From the NCBI GenBank assembly GCA_025350885.1, contig JANXXA010000300.1, forward strand, positions 1 through 13,170: a stretch of DNA of 13,170 nucleotides. Direction: 5' to 3'. Below are positions 6,065 through 11,668 of this stretch, piece after piece (positions within the stretch are counted from its first letter, which is position 1; the number at the start of each line of letters is the position of its first letter). The stretch comes from Phenylobacterium sp. (GTDB taxonomy: Bacteria; Pseudomonadota; Alphaproteobacteria; Caulobacterales; Caulobacteraceae). The position numbers and the translations under genes are program-made. Below the pieces are notes generated by a model that ran no database searches, was not told the DNA's origin, and worked only from the letters and a program-made list of their open reading frames with translations.

Positions 6065-7564
6065 ATGTCCGCCAACCTGTTGAACTTCGCCACCTTACCC
6101 GGACCCGGCGGCAACGCCGCGGCAGCCCCGGGCAGCGCTTTGCCAACGGCGACTGGCGGCAAGGCCGGGGCGTCCGGGCCCCTGGCAGGCTTTGAAGCGT
6201 TGCTGGCGGCCCTGTCTGGCGATCACGGTGTCGGGGTCGGGATCCCGGCGCCGGTCGGAGATGGCAAGGCTGGTTCCGGCTCCAAGGCCGCCACCGCGCC
6301 CACGACCGCTCAGGCCGGGCAGGGGGCCGACACCGGCGTGGCGCCCCCCAGTGACACCGCCAGCACGACCGGACCGGATGGCGCATCGACGACTGTCCCC
6401 GACGCGGTGCTCGCCCTGCTCCTCCCCGTCCCGACCCTTGCGTTGGTCGGCGATACCGCGACGGCGGCGACCCCGGCGCCAGGCGGGGAGGCCGCGAAAG
6501 GCTCCGCGGCGCTTGAGGCTGGCTCAGCGACATTGCCGCAACTCGCCGATACCGTGCTCACGGGCGACACCGCGATTGCCGGATCCGGCCAACCCGGCGT
6601 CAGCAAGGGCAGCAGCCTGCCTGCGGCGCTCAGCGCTGGCGCGACGGCGATGACTGGCGATCCGGCGGCCGCGGCCAGACCAGACAAGCCGCCCCTGCCG
6701 GCCAGCCCGGCCGCGCCGACCTCCGCCGGAGCGTCGGCCCAGGATGCTCTGGCGGTGCAAGCTGCCGCCACCGCAGCGCAGGCCAAGGTCGCCGACCCCA
6801 TTTCCCCCGGCGCCCGCGAGATCGCCGCGAAGTCCGCTGGTCAGGCCGCCAAGCCTGCCGGACTGGAGGCCCCACGGGTCGACGCCGCCGCCAGTCCGTT
6901 GGCGGCACGCCCTGGCGATGGCCTGCAGGTGTCGTCAAGCAGCGCCGGCGGCGGCGGACTGGGCGGCGGATCGGGCAGCGGCTCGGCGGATCGAGAGGCG
7001 CGGCCGGCCTCGACTGAGATCAGGAATTCAACCCCCGACGCAGCCCCGGTCGCCGGCGGTCTCGACACCCAGTCGACCACCACGCCGGCCACGCTAAGTC
7101 ACGCCGCCGCGATCCTGCGCGGGTCGCCGCAGACCGTCGCCAGCCTGGCAGCCCAGATCGCCCGAAAGCTGGACGGCCGTTCCAGCCGTTTCGATGTGCA
7201 GCTCGATCCCGCCGGCCTCGGCAAGGTGGACGTGCGCATCGAGATCGGCGCCAGCGGGCGGATGACCGCGGCCATGTCGTTCGATACGCCGCAGGCTGCT
7301 GCCGAATTGCGCGCCCGCGCCGGCGAACTGCAGAAGGCGCTTGAGCAGGCGGGCTTCGACCTCTCCGGCGGGATGTCCTTCGACGTCGCCGGCGACGGGG
7401 GACGCGGCGCGCAGGATCGGCAGAACGCCGCCGGCCAGAGCGGCGGCGCGACGTTCCGCGGTCGGGCTTTCCAGGTGGCGCTGGACGCCGGCGGGGAGGC
7501 TGCGGCGCCCAACTTACTCAACCTTCGGCGCGCCGCACCCGACGGCGTCGACATCCGGATCTGA
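6065..7564 (+). CDS. fliK: Flagellar hook-length control protein FliK
   Basis: FliK is a secreted molecular ruler that measures hook length and switches the export apparatus from rod/hook to filament substrates. From 6065 the product is 499 residues, starting MSANLLNFATLPGPG. A long low-complexity Ala/Gly/Pro/Ser/Thr-rich part (about 15-345) fits the disordered ruler. The C-terminal substrate-switch domain (Flg_hook; about 355-445) is recognisable from SRFDVQLDPAGLGKVDVRIE and ELRARAGELQKALEQAGFDL. The frame is open from an ATG at 5951, but that codon lies upstream of the predicted sigma-54 transcript start. No good ribosome-binding site precedes either ATG, and GTG at 6014 is a less likely alternative. 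The gene ends 7 nt before flgD. The identity rests on the C-terminal domain and on hook-operon context. Confidence 0.88.
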   Translation: MSANLLNFATLPGPGGNAAAAPGSALPTATGGKAGASGPLAGFEALLAALSGDHGVGVGIPAPVGDGKAGSGSKAATAPTTAQAGQGADTGVAPPSDTASTTGPDGASTTVPDAVLALLLPVPTLALVGDTATAATPAPGGEAAKGSAALEAGSATLPQLADTVLTGDTAIAGSGQPGVSKGSSLPAALSAGATAMTGDPAAAARPDKPPLPASPAAPTSAGASAQDALAVQAAATAAQAKVADPISPGAREIAAKSAGQAAKPAGLEAPRVDAAASPLAARPGDGLQVSSSSAGGGGLGGGSGSGSADREARPASTEIRNSTPDAAPVAGGLDTQSTTTPATLSHAAAILRGSPQTVASLAAQIARKLDGRSSRFDVQLDPAGLGKVDVRIEIGASGRMTAAMSFDTPQAAAELRARAGELQKALEQAGFDLSGGMSFDVAGDGGRGAQDRQNAAGQSGGATFRGRAFQVALDAGGEAAAPNLLNLRRAAPDGVDIRI

Positions 7565-7571
7565 GGACAGC

Positions 7572-8297
7572 ATGGCCATCACCGCGACCGCCGCCGCGAC
7601 CGCCGCGACACCAGCCACCGCCGACGCCACGGCGCTGGGCAGGGCGCGGCTGGCCGACAACTTCAACACCTTCCTCAGTCTCCTGACCACGCAGCTGAAA
7701 AACCAGGACCCGCTGTCGCCGCTGGATTCCAACCAGTTCACTCAGCAGCTGGTGCAGATGACCGGCGTCGAGCAGCAGCTGGCCACCAACGACCTGTTGA
7801 AAAAGCTGGTCGGCAACACGGCGAGCGGAGTTTCAACCGCGGTCAGCGTCATCGGCAAGGATGTGCGCGCGGTCAGCGACACCGCCAATCTGACCGGCGG
7901 CAAGGCGCAATGGATCTACAACCTGGGCCGGGCCGCAACCGATCTGAAGGTCGAGGTGCTCGACGGGGCCGGCAGGATTGTCCACGCCGAGGCTCCTGGC
8001 GACCGCAAGGCCGGCGACCACGCCTTCAGCTGGAACGGCAAGGACCTCAGCGGCGCCCAGCAGCCGGACGGTGGAACCTACACCCTGCGGGTCACGGCCA
8101 CGGAACCCTCCGGCAAGCCGATCGCCTCGACCACCTATGTGCAAGGGCTGGCCACCGGGGTCGAGCAGAGTAACGGCGCGACCTACATCACCATCAACGG
8201 CGGCAAGGTGACCTGGGACAAGATCTCCGCGATCCAGCAGCCCGCGACCGTGGCCGCGACAGCCGCAACCCCTACGACTTCGCCGGCGACGTCATGA
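7572..8297 (+). CDS. flgD: Flagellar hook cap / assembly protein FlgD
   Basis: FlgD caps the growing hook and guides FlgE polymerisation, then leaves when FlgK arrives. The 241-residue protein starts with an Ala/Thr-rich stretch (1-25). The conserved N-terminal FlgD segment follows, FNTFLSLLTTQLKNQDPLSP (31-50) and TQQLVQMTGVEQQL (57-70). The C-terminal half resembles the FlgD Tudor/Ig-like domains, including HAFSWNGKDLSG and the DGGTYTLRV strand. The start is fixed by TGAGGACAG (7562-7570), where the fliK stop codon forms part of the ribosome-binding site. A longer in-frame ORF upstream, inside fliK, is a shadow. The flgD stop overlaps the ATG of a candidate 40-codon ORF (ATGA), which in turn overlaps flgE. 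Length is close to Salmonella FlgD (232). Confidence 0.94.
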   Translation: MAITATAAATAATPATADATALGRARLADNFNTFLSLLTTQLKNQDPLSPLDSNQFTQQLVQMTGVEQQLATNDLLKKLVGNTASGVSTAVSVIGKDVRAVSDTANLTGGKAQWIYNLGRAATDLKVEVLDGAGRIVHAEAPGDRKAGDHAFSWNGKDLSGAQQPDGGTYTLRVTATEPSGKPIASTTYVQGLATGVEQSNGATYITINGGKVTWDKISAIQQPATVAATAATPTTSPATS

Positions 8298-8416
8298 GCC
8301 GCCGGCACCCGCCCCATGACCCCGCGCGGCAGAACACCGCCCCCCACGACCGGCTGACGCCATTGATCGGCGCCCGCGGCGCGCAGCCACTCCCGAAAGA
8401 ACGGAACGAACCATGA
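8294..8416 (+). CDS. Candidate 40-aa small ORF bridging flgD and flgE
   Basis: An ATG at 8294 overlaps the flgD stop as ATGA. The frame runs 40 codons without interruption and stops at TGA 8414-8416, which overlaps the flgE ATG, again as ATGA. The peptide starts MSRRHPPHDPARQNTAPH and ends LPKERNEP. It is basic, proline-rich and has no hydrophobic segment. It has no ribosome-binding site, so it would be translated only by coupling to flgD. It fills the whole 115-bp gap, which otherwise shows no gene or convincing promoter. I know no matching family. Whether it is a real protein, a device to hand ribosomes from flgD to flgE, or chance cannot be settled here. Confidence 0.37.
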   Translation: MSRRHPPHDPARQNTAPHDRLTPLIGARGAQPLPKERNEP

Positions 8417-9798
8417 GCATCAATTCCGCCCTGCTGTCCGGCGTCTCAGGCCTGGTGGCCAACTCCTCGGCGCTCGCCGCGATTTCCGACAACATCGCCA
8501 ACGTCAACACCATCGCCTACAAGCGCAACCAGGTGAATTTCTCAAATCTGGTGACCTCACAGGCGGTCAGCGGACGCTATTCCGCCGGCGGCGTGCAGGG
8601 GATCACCCACCAGTTCGTCAGCCAGCAGGGCCTGATCCAGAGCGCCACCTCAAGCACCGACCTGGCGATCGCCGGCGACGGTTTCTTCGTGGTCACCGAC
8701 AAGGGGGCCGGCCTGACAGCGGCTGACGCGCGCAGCTTCACCCGCGCCGGATCGTTCGGCGTCGATTCCGATGGCTACCTGATCAACGACTCCAAGCGGT
8801 ATCTGCAGGGCTGGCCGGTGCAGCCGGGTGGCGGCTTTGCCATCAACCCCTCGGACGTCAACTCCCTGGGGCCGATCAACGTCAAGAACCTGGGCGCCGC
8901 CGTGAAGGCGACCGCCAACATCGACATCAGCGCCAACGTCAATCAGGGCCAGACCATCTCGCCGGGCGAGGCCCTCTATCTCGGCACGACGGCCACCAGC
9001 ATGGCCGACTACGCCAAGGACCCGGCCACCGGGACCAAGCCGGACTTCACCATCGAGACCAATGTCATCGATTCGCTGGGCGGCACGCACAAGGTGGCCT
9101 ACGCCTTCCTCAAAAGCGCCGGTGCGCCAAACGAATGGCACGCGGAAATCTACAGCATCCCCAACACCGACGTCTCGACGGCCGGCCGACCGGGCCAGGT
9201 CGCCAAGGGCCTGGTGAAGTTTGCTTCGGACGGCTCGATCAATCTGACCACCTCGACGCTGTTCGGCGCCGCCGGCGCCGCGCCGACCATCCCCCTTGCC
9301 GCGTCGGGCACGGCCACCCAGCCGCGTTGGGCCGATCCGTTGGGCATTGCCGCCCAGACGCTGAACTTCGATATCAGCAAGCTCACTCAGTACGCCACCG
9401 CCTCGACGGTCAATTCGGTCAATTCGGACGGCGCCAGCGTCGGCAATGTGGTTGGCGTCCAGGTGGGCGCCGACGGGGTGGTCTCGGCGCTGTTCGACAA
9501 CAGCCAGATCCGCAGGATAGCCAAGGTCGCCATCGCCACCTTCCCCAACGCCGACGGCCTGAAGCCGGGAAGCGGCAACGTCTACCAGGCCTCCATCGCC
9601 GCCGGTCAGATGGTGCTGAAGGAGGCCGGGAATGGCGGAGCCGGCAAGATCTCGCCCTCCAGCCTCGAAGCCTCGACCGTGGACCTGTCGTCGGAATTTA
9701 CCGGCTTGATCTCAACCCAGAAAGCTTATTCAGCATCATCCAAGATCATAACAACAGCCGATCAGATGCTGAGCGAGCTAATAAATATAATCCGGTAA
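8413..9798 (+). CDS. flgE: Flagellar hook protein FlgE
   Basis: FlgE is the exported subunit of the hook, the universal joint between basal body and filament. The 461-residue protein opens with the axial-protein motif SGVSGLVANSSALAAISDNI (9-28), followed by ANVNTIAYKRNQVNFSNLV. The D1/D2 hook regions include STDLAIAGDGFFVVTDKG (about 77-94) and the FTRAGSF and GYLINDSK segments. It closes with the conserved C-terminal helix (about 421-461) ending in SELINIIR. It contains no cysteine, as usual for hook subunits. A weak GGAA-type ribosome-binding site precedes the ATG, which also overlaps the stop of a small upstream ORF. Codon use changes sharply in the last 25 codons: AAA, TCA, GCA, three ATA (446, 457, 459), CTA and AAT. 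The encoded residues still look conserved. Confidence 0.95.
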   Translation: MSINSALLSGVSGLVANSSALAAISDNIANVNTIAYKRNQVNFSNLVTSQAVSGRYSAGGVQGITHQFVSQQGLIQSATSSTDLAIAGDGFFVVTDKGAGLTAADARSFTRAGSFGVDSDGYLINDSKRYLQGWPVQPGGGFAINPSDVNSLGPINVKNLGAAVKATANIDISANVNQGQTISPGEALYLGTTATSMADYAKDPATGTKPDFTIETNVIDSLGGTHKVAYAFLKSAGAPNEWHAEIYSIPNTDVSTAGRPGQVAKGLVKFASDGSINLTTSTLFGAAGAAPTIPLAASGTATQPRWADPLGIAAQTLNFDISKLTQYATASTVNSVNSDGASVGNVVGVQVGADGVVSALFDNSQIRRIAKVAIATFPNADGLKPGSGNVYQASIAAGQMVLKEAGNGGAGKISPSSLEASTVDLSSEFTGLISTQKAYSASSKIITTADQMLSELINIIR

Positions 9799-9860
9799 AG
9801 ATAAGCCATTATTCTCAATAACAACGGGTGAAATCTGAACTGTGCCGAAATCATACAGGC

Positions 9861-9868
9861 GGGAGGAA
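9861..9868 (+). promoter_or_regulatory. Strong Shine-Dalgarno sequence upstream of the small ORF at 9874
   Basis: GGGAGGAA ends 5 nt before an ATG at 9874. It is the best ribosome-binding site seen in this window, yet the frame it serves closes after 22 codons, before sciP. Confidence 0.55.
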
Positions 9869-9873
9869 TATTT

Positions 9874-9942
9874 ATGTGTTTGTTTACTAATGTGATTCAG
9901 CGGCTGTTAGGGCCCGGTGTCTATGTTCCACATCAATTGTGA
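9874..9942 (+). CDS. Candidate 22-aa leader ORF before sciP
   Basis: The frame opens with MCLFTNVIQRLLGP, closes with TGA at 9940-9942, and lies in the same frame as sciP, eight codons upstream of its ATG. Its stop overlaps the ATG of a 5-codon mini-ORF (9942-9959, MVGKA) that ends 4 nt before the sciP ATG. sciP has only a mediocre purine run of its own (GGTGGGAAAGG, 9945-9953... with about 10 nt spacing). A translated leader that sets sciP expression is therefore plausible. It resembles no family I know. Alternatively this is a relic of a longer gene. Confidence 0.36.
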   Translation: MCLFTNVIQRLLGPGVYVPHQL

Positions 9943-9963
9943 TGGTGGGAAAGGCGTAAAGCC

Positions 9964-10251
9964 ATGTTGCAGCAACAGCAGACGCGCACGAACAGCCGGG
10001 GGGAGTCGTATGTCATCGGCCCCACGGGCGCGCCGTTGACGCTGGGGGATCTGCCGCCGCCGGACACCGGCCGCTGGGTAATCCGCCGCAAGGCCGAGGT
10101 GATCGCCGCGGTGCGCGGCGGTCTCCTGTCGCTGGAGGACGCGCTGGAACGCTACCGGCTGACCTCCGAAGAGTTTCTCGCCTGGCAGCGGTCGATCGAC
10201 CGGCATGGCTTGGCCGGACTGCGCACCACCCGCCTGCAACAGTACCGCTGA
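9964..10251 (+). CDS. sciP: SciP, DUF1153 small CtrA-inhibitory regulator
   Basis: SciP is a 90-100-residue helix-turn-helix protein of alphaproteobacteria. In Caulobacter it accumulates in swarmer cells, binds CtrA at promoters and blocks activation of CtrA target genes, including flagellar ones. This product has 95 residues and shows the DUF1153 core: YVIGPTGAPLTLGDLPPPDT (16-35), RWVIRRKAEVIAAVRGGLL (37-55), the helix-turn-helix LEDALERYRLTSEEFLAWQ (57-75), and the C-terminal HGLAGLRTTRLQQYR. It follows flgE on the same strand. To my recollection Caulobacter crescentus has the same order, so the linkage looks ancestral. A strong hairpin terminator begins 36 bp after the stop. Its expression may depend on the AT-rich leader region upstream, which carries a GANTC site. 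Confidence 0.93.
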   Translation: MLQQQQTRTNSRGESYVIGPTGAPLTLGDLPPPDTGRWVIRRKAEVIAAVRGGLLSLEDALERYRLTSEEFLAWQRSIDRHGLAGLRTTRLQQYR

Positions 10252-10287
10252 GCCTCGACTTTTCCCCGGAAAAGGTTCGCGAAAGCC

Positions 10288-10316
10288 GCGGCCGCGCCCC
10301 CCAAAGGCGCGGCCGC
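10288..10316. terminator. GC-rich hairpin terminator between sciP and the DUF2007 gene
   Basis: GCGGCCGCGCC (10288-10298) and GGCGCGGCCGC (10306-10316) form a perfect 11-bp stem with a 7-nt loop (CCCCAAA). CGAA and TTCG just outside could add four more pairs across a small bulge. The flanking genes converge, so it can serve both strands, although there is no strong U-tract. A second palindrome, CTTTTCC-CC-GGAAAAG, lies at 10259-10274. Confidence 0.8.
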
Positions 10317-10322
10317 TTCGAT

Positions 10323-10517
10323 TCAGGGCGCGCCTTCGACCTCGGCGATCAGCCGCCGCGCCAGGTCCGCTTCGCCGTCGGGAACCATCAGGCGGTTGGG
10401 CAACTGGCGATAGGCGGAGTCGGTGTCGAAGATGAACGGGTGCAGGTCGGCCGCCTCCAAGATCATCTTCAGGAAGCTCAGCCGCACCGGGTCGTCGGTT
10501 TCCAGGATGGCGATCAT
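10323..10517 (-). CDS. DUF2007 (putative signal-transducing) small protein
   Basis: A 64-residue protein matching the DUF2007 pattern: an N-terminal beta strand and helix (TDDPVRLSFLKMILEAADLHP, about 7-27), a strand with FIFDTDS, then PNRLMVPDGEADLARRLIAE near the end. DUF2007 proteins are small cytoplasmic proteins of unknown function, sometimes called putative signal-transducing proteins. It begins 2 nt after the stop of the RusA-like gene (TGA-AC-ATG). It has no ribosome-binding site of its own outside that gene, so it is the last gene of the vapB-vapC-rusA operon by position. The hairpin at 10288-10316 follows. I infer nothing more specific about its role. Confidence 0.8.
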   Translation of the reverse strand: MIAILETDDPVRLSFLKMILEAADLHPFIFDTDSAYRQLPNRLMVPDGEADLARRLIAEVEGAP

Positions 10518-10519
10518 GT

Positions 10520-10906
10520 TCAGGCTCCACCGCGCGCGGACAGGTCGGGCAGCCGACGCACCTGGACCAGAATCTGCTCGCGCTCCCCCGCCGCCCGCTC
10601 CACCAGCAGACGGGCGACCTGGGCGTCGTCATGGAAGGCGTGGCCCTTGAGGGCGTCGAGGATCGCCTTGGCCAGGTTATCGAGGTCCATCCATGGCGGA
10701 TCGCCGACATACTCCATGCGGATGTCCACGGCGAAGTCGCCACCCTGCGCGCCCCCTGGCGCGCCACGCCAGGCTTTCTGGAAAAACTCGCGGATCAGCG
10801 GTTTGTAGTATTTCGCCTGGGTGGTGAGGCCCTCGACCTCCAGCTCCATCGCGCCGTCCCGCGCGCGGGCCCGCACCTTGCCGTGCTGCGTCCAGGGCTC
10901 AGTCAT
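10520..10906 (-). CDS. RusA-like Holliday-junction endonuclease
   Basis: RusA enzymes are small dimeric, Mg-dependent nucleases, often prophage-derived, that cut four-way DNA junctions. This 128-residue product carries the family core DLDNLAKAILDAL (74-86) followed by FHDDAQV (91-97). It keeps counterparts of the E. coli RusA catalytic residues D70, D72, K76 and D91, namely D74, D76, K80 and D93 or D94. The start at 10906 is preferred over an in-frame ATG at 10966, because the longer form would run 20 low-complexity Arg/Pro residues into vapC. The ATG overlaps the end of vapC by 8 bp, and no ribosome-binding site is visible, so translation is probably coupled to vapC. No other phage genes are nearby. 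Its codon use is GC-rich like its neighbours, so any transfer is not recent. Confidence 0.8.
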   Translation of the reverse strand: MTEPWTQHGKVRARARDGAMELEVEGLTTQAKYYKPLIREFFQKAWRGAPGGAQGGDFAVDIRMEYVGDPPWMDLDNLAKAILDALKGHAFHDDAQVARLLVERAAGEREQILVQVRRLPDLSARGGA

Positions 10907-11312
10907 CGAACAGTCTGACGCCGGCCGAGCGGGCGGCCTTCGCCAGCGGCGCGTCAAGCGTCGCAAGTGGCGCCGACAGCCTCAAGGCCAGTTCGAGATA
11001 GGTCGCATCATAGACCGTCAAGCCGTAACGTTGGGCAATACGGGCGGTTTCCGCGATCCGCTCGCTTACCGCCAGTCCATCCGGTCGAAGTGCCAGGGAT
11101 GTCAGATCGTCTAGACCCTGGAACACCATTGGCAGGGGGATGCGCCGCCGGCGAACATTGACCAGCAGGACATTTCCGACCTCGGACAGAAACTGCGTCG
11201 GCACATCGGCGCCTTCCCGGACCACCAAGGCCATGGCGTGATCAGCGAGCGGCGCAGCCTCATCGGGCATCAGCCAGGCTACGGCGACCGAACAGTCAAT
11301 GACGAGACTCAT
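10899..11312 (-). CDS. vapC: PIN-domain ribonuclease toxin, VapC family
   Basis: VapC toxins are Mg-dependent RNases that cut tRNA or rRNA and stop translation when freed from their antitoxin. The 137-residue protein has the full acidic PIN set: D6 (LVIDCSV), E44 (LSEVGNVL), D102 (VYDATYLELA) and D120 (LATLDAPLAKAA). Length is usual for the family and no active-site residue is missing, so it should be active. Its ATG overlaps the stop of the upstream antitoxin gene (ATGA, 11309-11312), the classic toxin-antitoxin arrangement. It overlaps the RusA-like gene downstream by 8 bp. The target RNA cannot be predicted. Confidence 0.93.
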   Translation of the reverse strand: MSLVIDCSVAVAWLMPDEAAPLADHAMALVVREGADVPTQFLSEVGNVLLVNVRRRRIPLPMVFQGLDDLTSLALRPDGLAVSERIAETARIAQRYGLTVYDATYLELALRLSAPLATLDAPLAKAARSAGVRLFDD

Positions 11313-11554
11313 CGGCGACCTTCGTCACGGTCCTTCTTCAGCTCTTCCCAGGTCGTCGTGAACCCGAGTGACTCGCGTCGCGCCCGCACGCGCGCCATCA
11401 GCGCTTCGCCCTCCTCGGGGGTCAGGCGCTTGCGAATGGCCTTCAAGGTCGCCACCGGTTCGCCGCGCTTGGTGATCACCACTTCCTCACCCCGCTGGGC
11501 GGCGGCGAGCAGTTCCGACAGGCGGTTCTTGGCTTCCAGCACGCCGACACGCAT
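11309..11554 (-). CDS. vapB: Phd/YefM-family antitoxin of the vapBC module
   Basis: The antitoxin binds and neutralises VapC and represses the operon promoter. From the ATG at 11554 the protein has 81 residues. The N-terminal Phd/YefM DNA-binding fold is seen in VLEAKNRLSELLAAAQRGEE (5-24), followed by VVITKRGEPVATL. A charged C-terminal tail (about 45-81, rich in Glu, Arg and Lys) is the likely toxin-binding part. The second of two in-frame ATGs is chosen because AGGAG (11561-11565 on the plus strand) directly abuts the first ATG (11560) but is 6 nt from the second. Gene order antitoxin-toxin with a 4-bp overlap is standard. Confidence 0.9.
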   Translation of the reverse strand: MRVGVLEAKNRLSELLAAAQRGEEVVITKRGEPVATLKAIRKRLTPEEGEALMARVRARRESLGFTTTWEELKKDRDEGRR

Positions 11555-11563
11555 GCGCATCTC

Positions 11564-11583
11564 CTGGCTATGTCTCTGGCTAT
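11564..11583 (-). promoter_or_regulatory. Direct repeats, likely antitoxin operator at the vapBC promoter
   Basis: ATAGCCAG occurs twice on the minus strand (11583-11576 and 11571-11564) with a 12-bp period, between the -10-like element and the vapB start. Phd-type antitoxins commonly bind paired sites at this position to autoregulate. No binding data are available. The repeats also lie upstream of fumC, so binding could affect both directions. Confidence 0.45.
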
Positions 11584-11609
11584 ATGAGCCCGGCCTGGCC
11601 CCTTCGCAA
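11582..11609 (-). promoter_or_regulatory. Candidate promoter for vapBC-rusA-DUF2007
   Basis: On the minus strand TTGCGAA (11609-11603) and GCTCATAT (11589-11582) are 13 bp apart. This fits the spacing of Caulobacter vegetative promoters, but matches the sequence only partly. The ATAGCCAG repeats overlap its -10 and start region. Confidence 0.38.
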
Positions 11610-11614
11610 GCGCC

Positions 11615-11642
11615 TTGCAGTCTCGCGCCGTCCCGCTAAACC
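11615..11642 (+). promoter_or_regulatory. Vegetative promoter for fumC
   Basis: TTGCAGT (11615-11621), 13 bp, then GCTAAACC (11635-11642) fit the Caulobacter consensus TTGACGS-N10-14-GCTANAWC, with seven of eight positions matching in the -10. The transcript would start near 11648 and carry a short leader with GGGGAGA (11657-11663) before the ATG at 11669. This rules out the in-frame TTG at 11615 as a start. Confidence 0.6.
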
Positions 11643-11668
11643 GGCCCCGCCTGGATGGGGAGACACCG

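Larger units (their letters stand above)
9715..9963. other. AT-rich island across the flgE 3' end and the sciP upstream region
   Basis: G+C drops to about 43% in 9721-9780, about 32% in 9781-9840 and about 38% in 9841-9900, against clearly GC-rich flanks. It covers the last 25 or so codons of flgE, the flgE-sciP gap and a candidate small ORF. It contains a weak TTATT-CTC-AATAA hairpin (9809-9821), a GANTC site (GATTC, 9894-9898), and similar short segments at both ends of the gap (GTAAAG-ATAAG-CCAT from 9795; GTAAAG-CCAT from 9956). No clear TTAA-N7-TTAA CtrA box was found. It may be the sciP control region, or foreign or recombined DNA. Confidence 0.6.

Noticed and set aside
8369..8382. GG-N10-GC match that could be a sigma-54 promoter before flgE
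   Set aside because: The -12 part reads GCGC rather than TTGC and the flanks do not fit TGGCAC; GC-rich sequence gives such matches by chance.
9809..9821. TTATT-CTC-AATAA hairpin as a flgE terminator
   Set aside because: A five-pair AT-only stem is too weak for a terminator and no U-tract follows.
9799..9963. CtrA binding box upstream of sciP
   Set aside because: No TTAA-N7-TTAA or close match was found; only scattered TTTA/TTAC half-matches with wrong spacing.
10520..10966. Longer RusA-like reading frame starting at 10966
   Set aside because: The extra 20 residues are Arg/Pro-rich and lie within the vapC coding region in another frame; the ATG at 10906 gives the normal overlap and family length.
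11555..11560. First ATG of vapB at 11560 as the start
   Set aside because: The AGGAG sequence directly abuts it, leaving no spacer; the ATG at 11554 has a 6-nt spacer.
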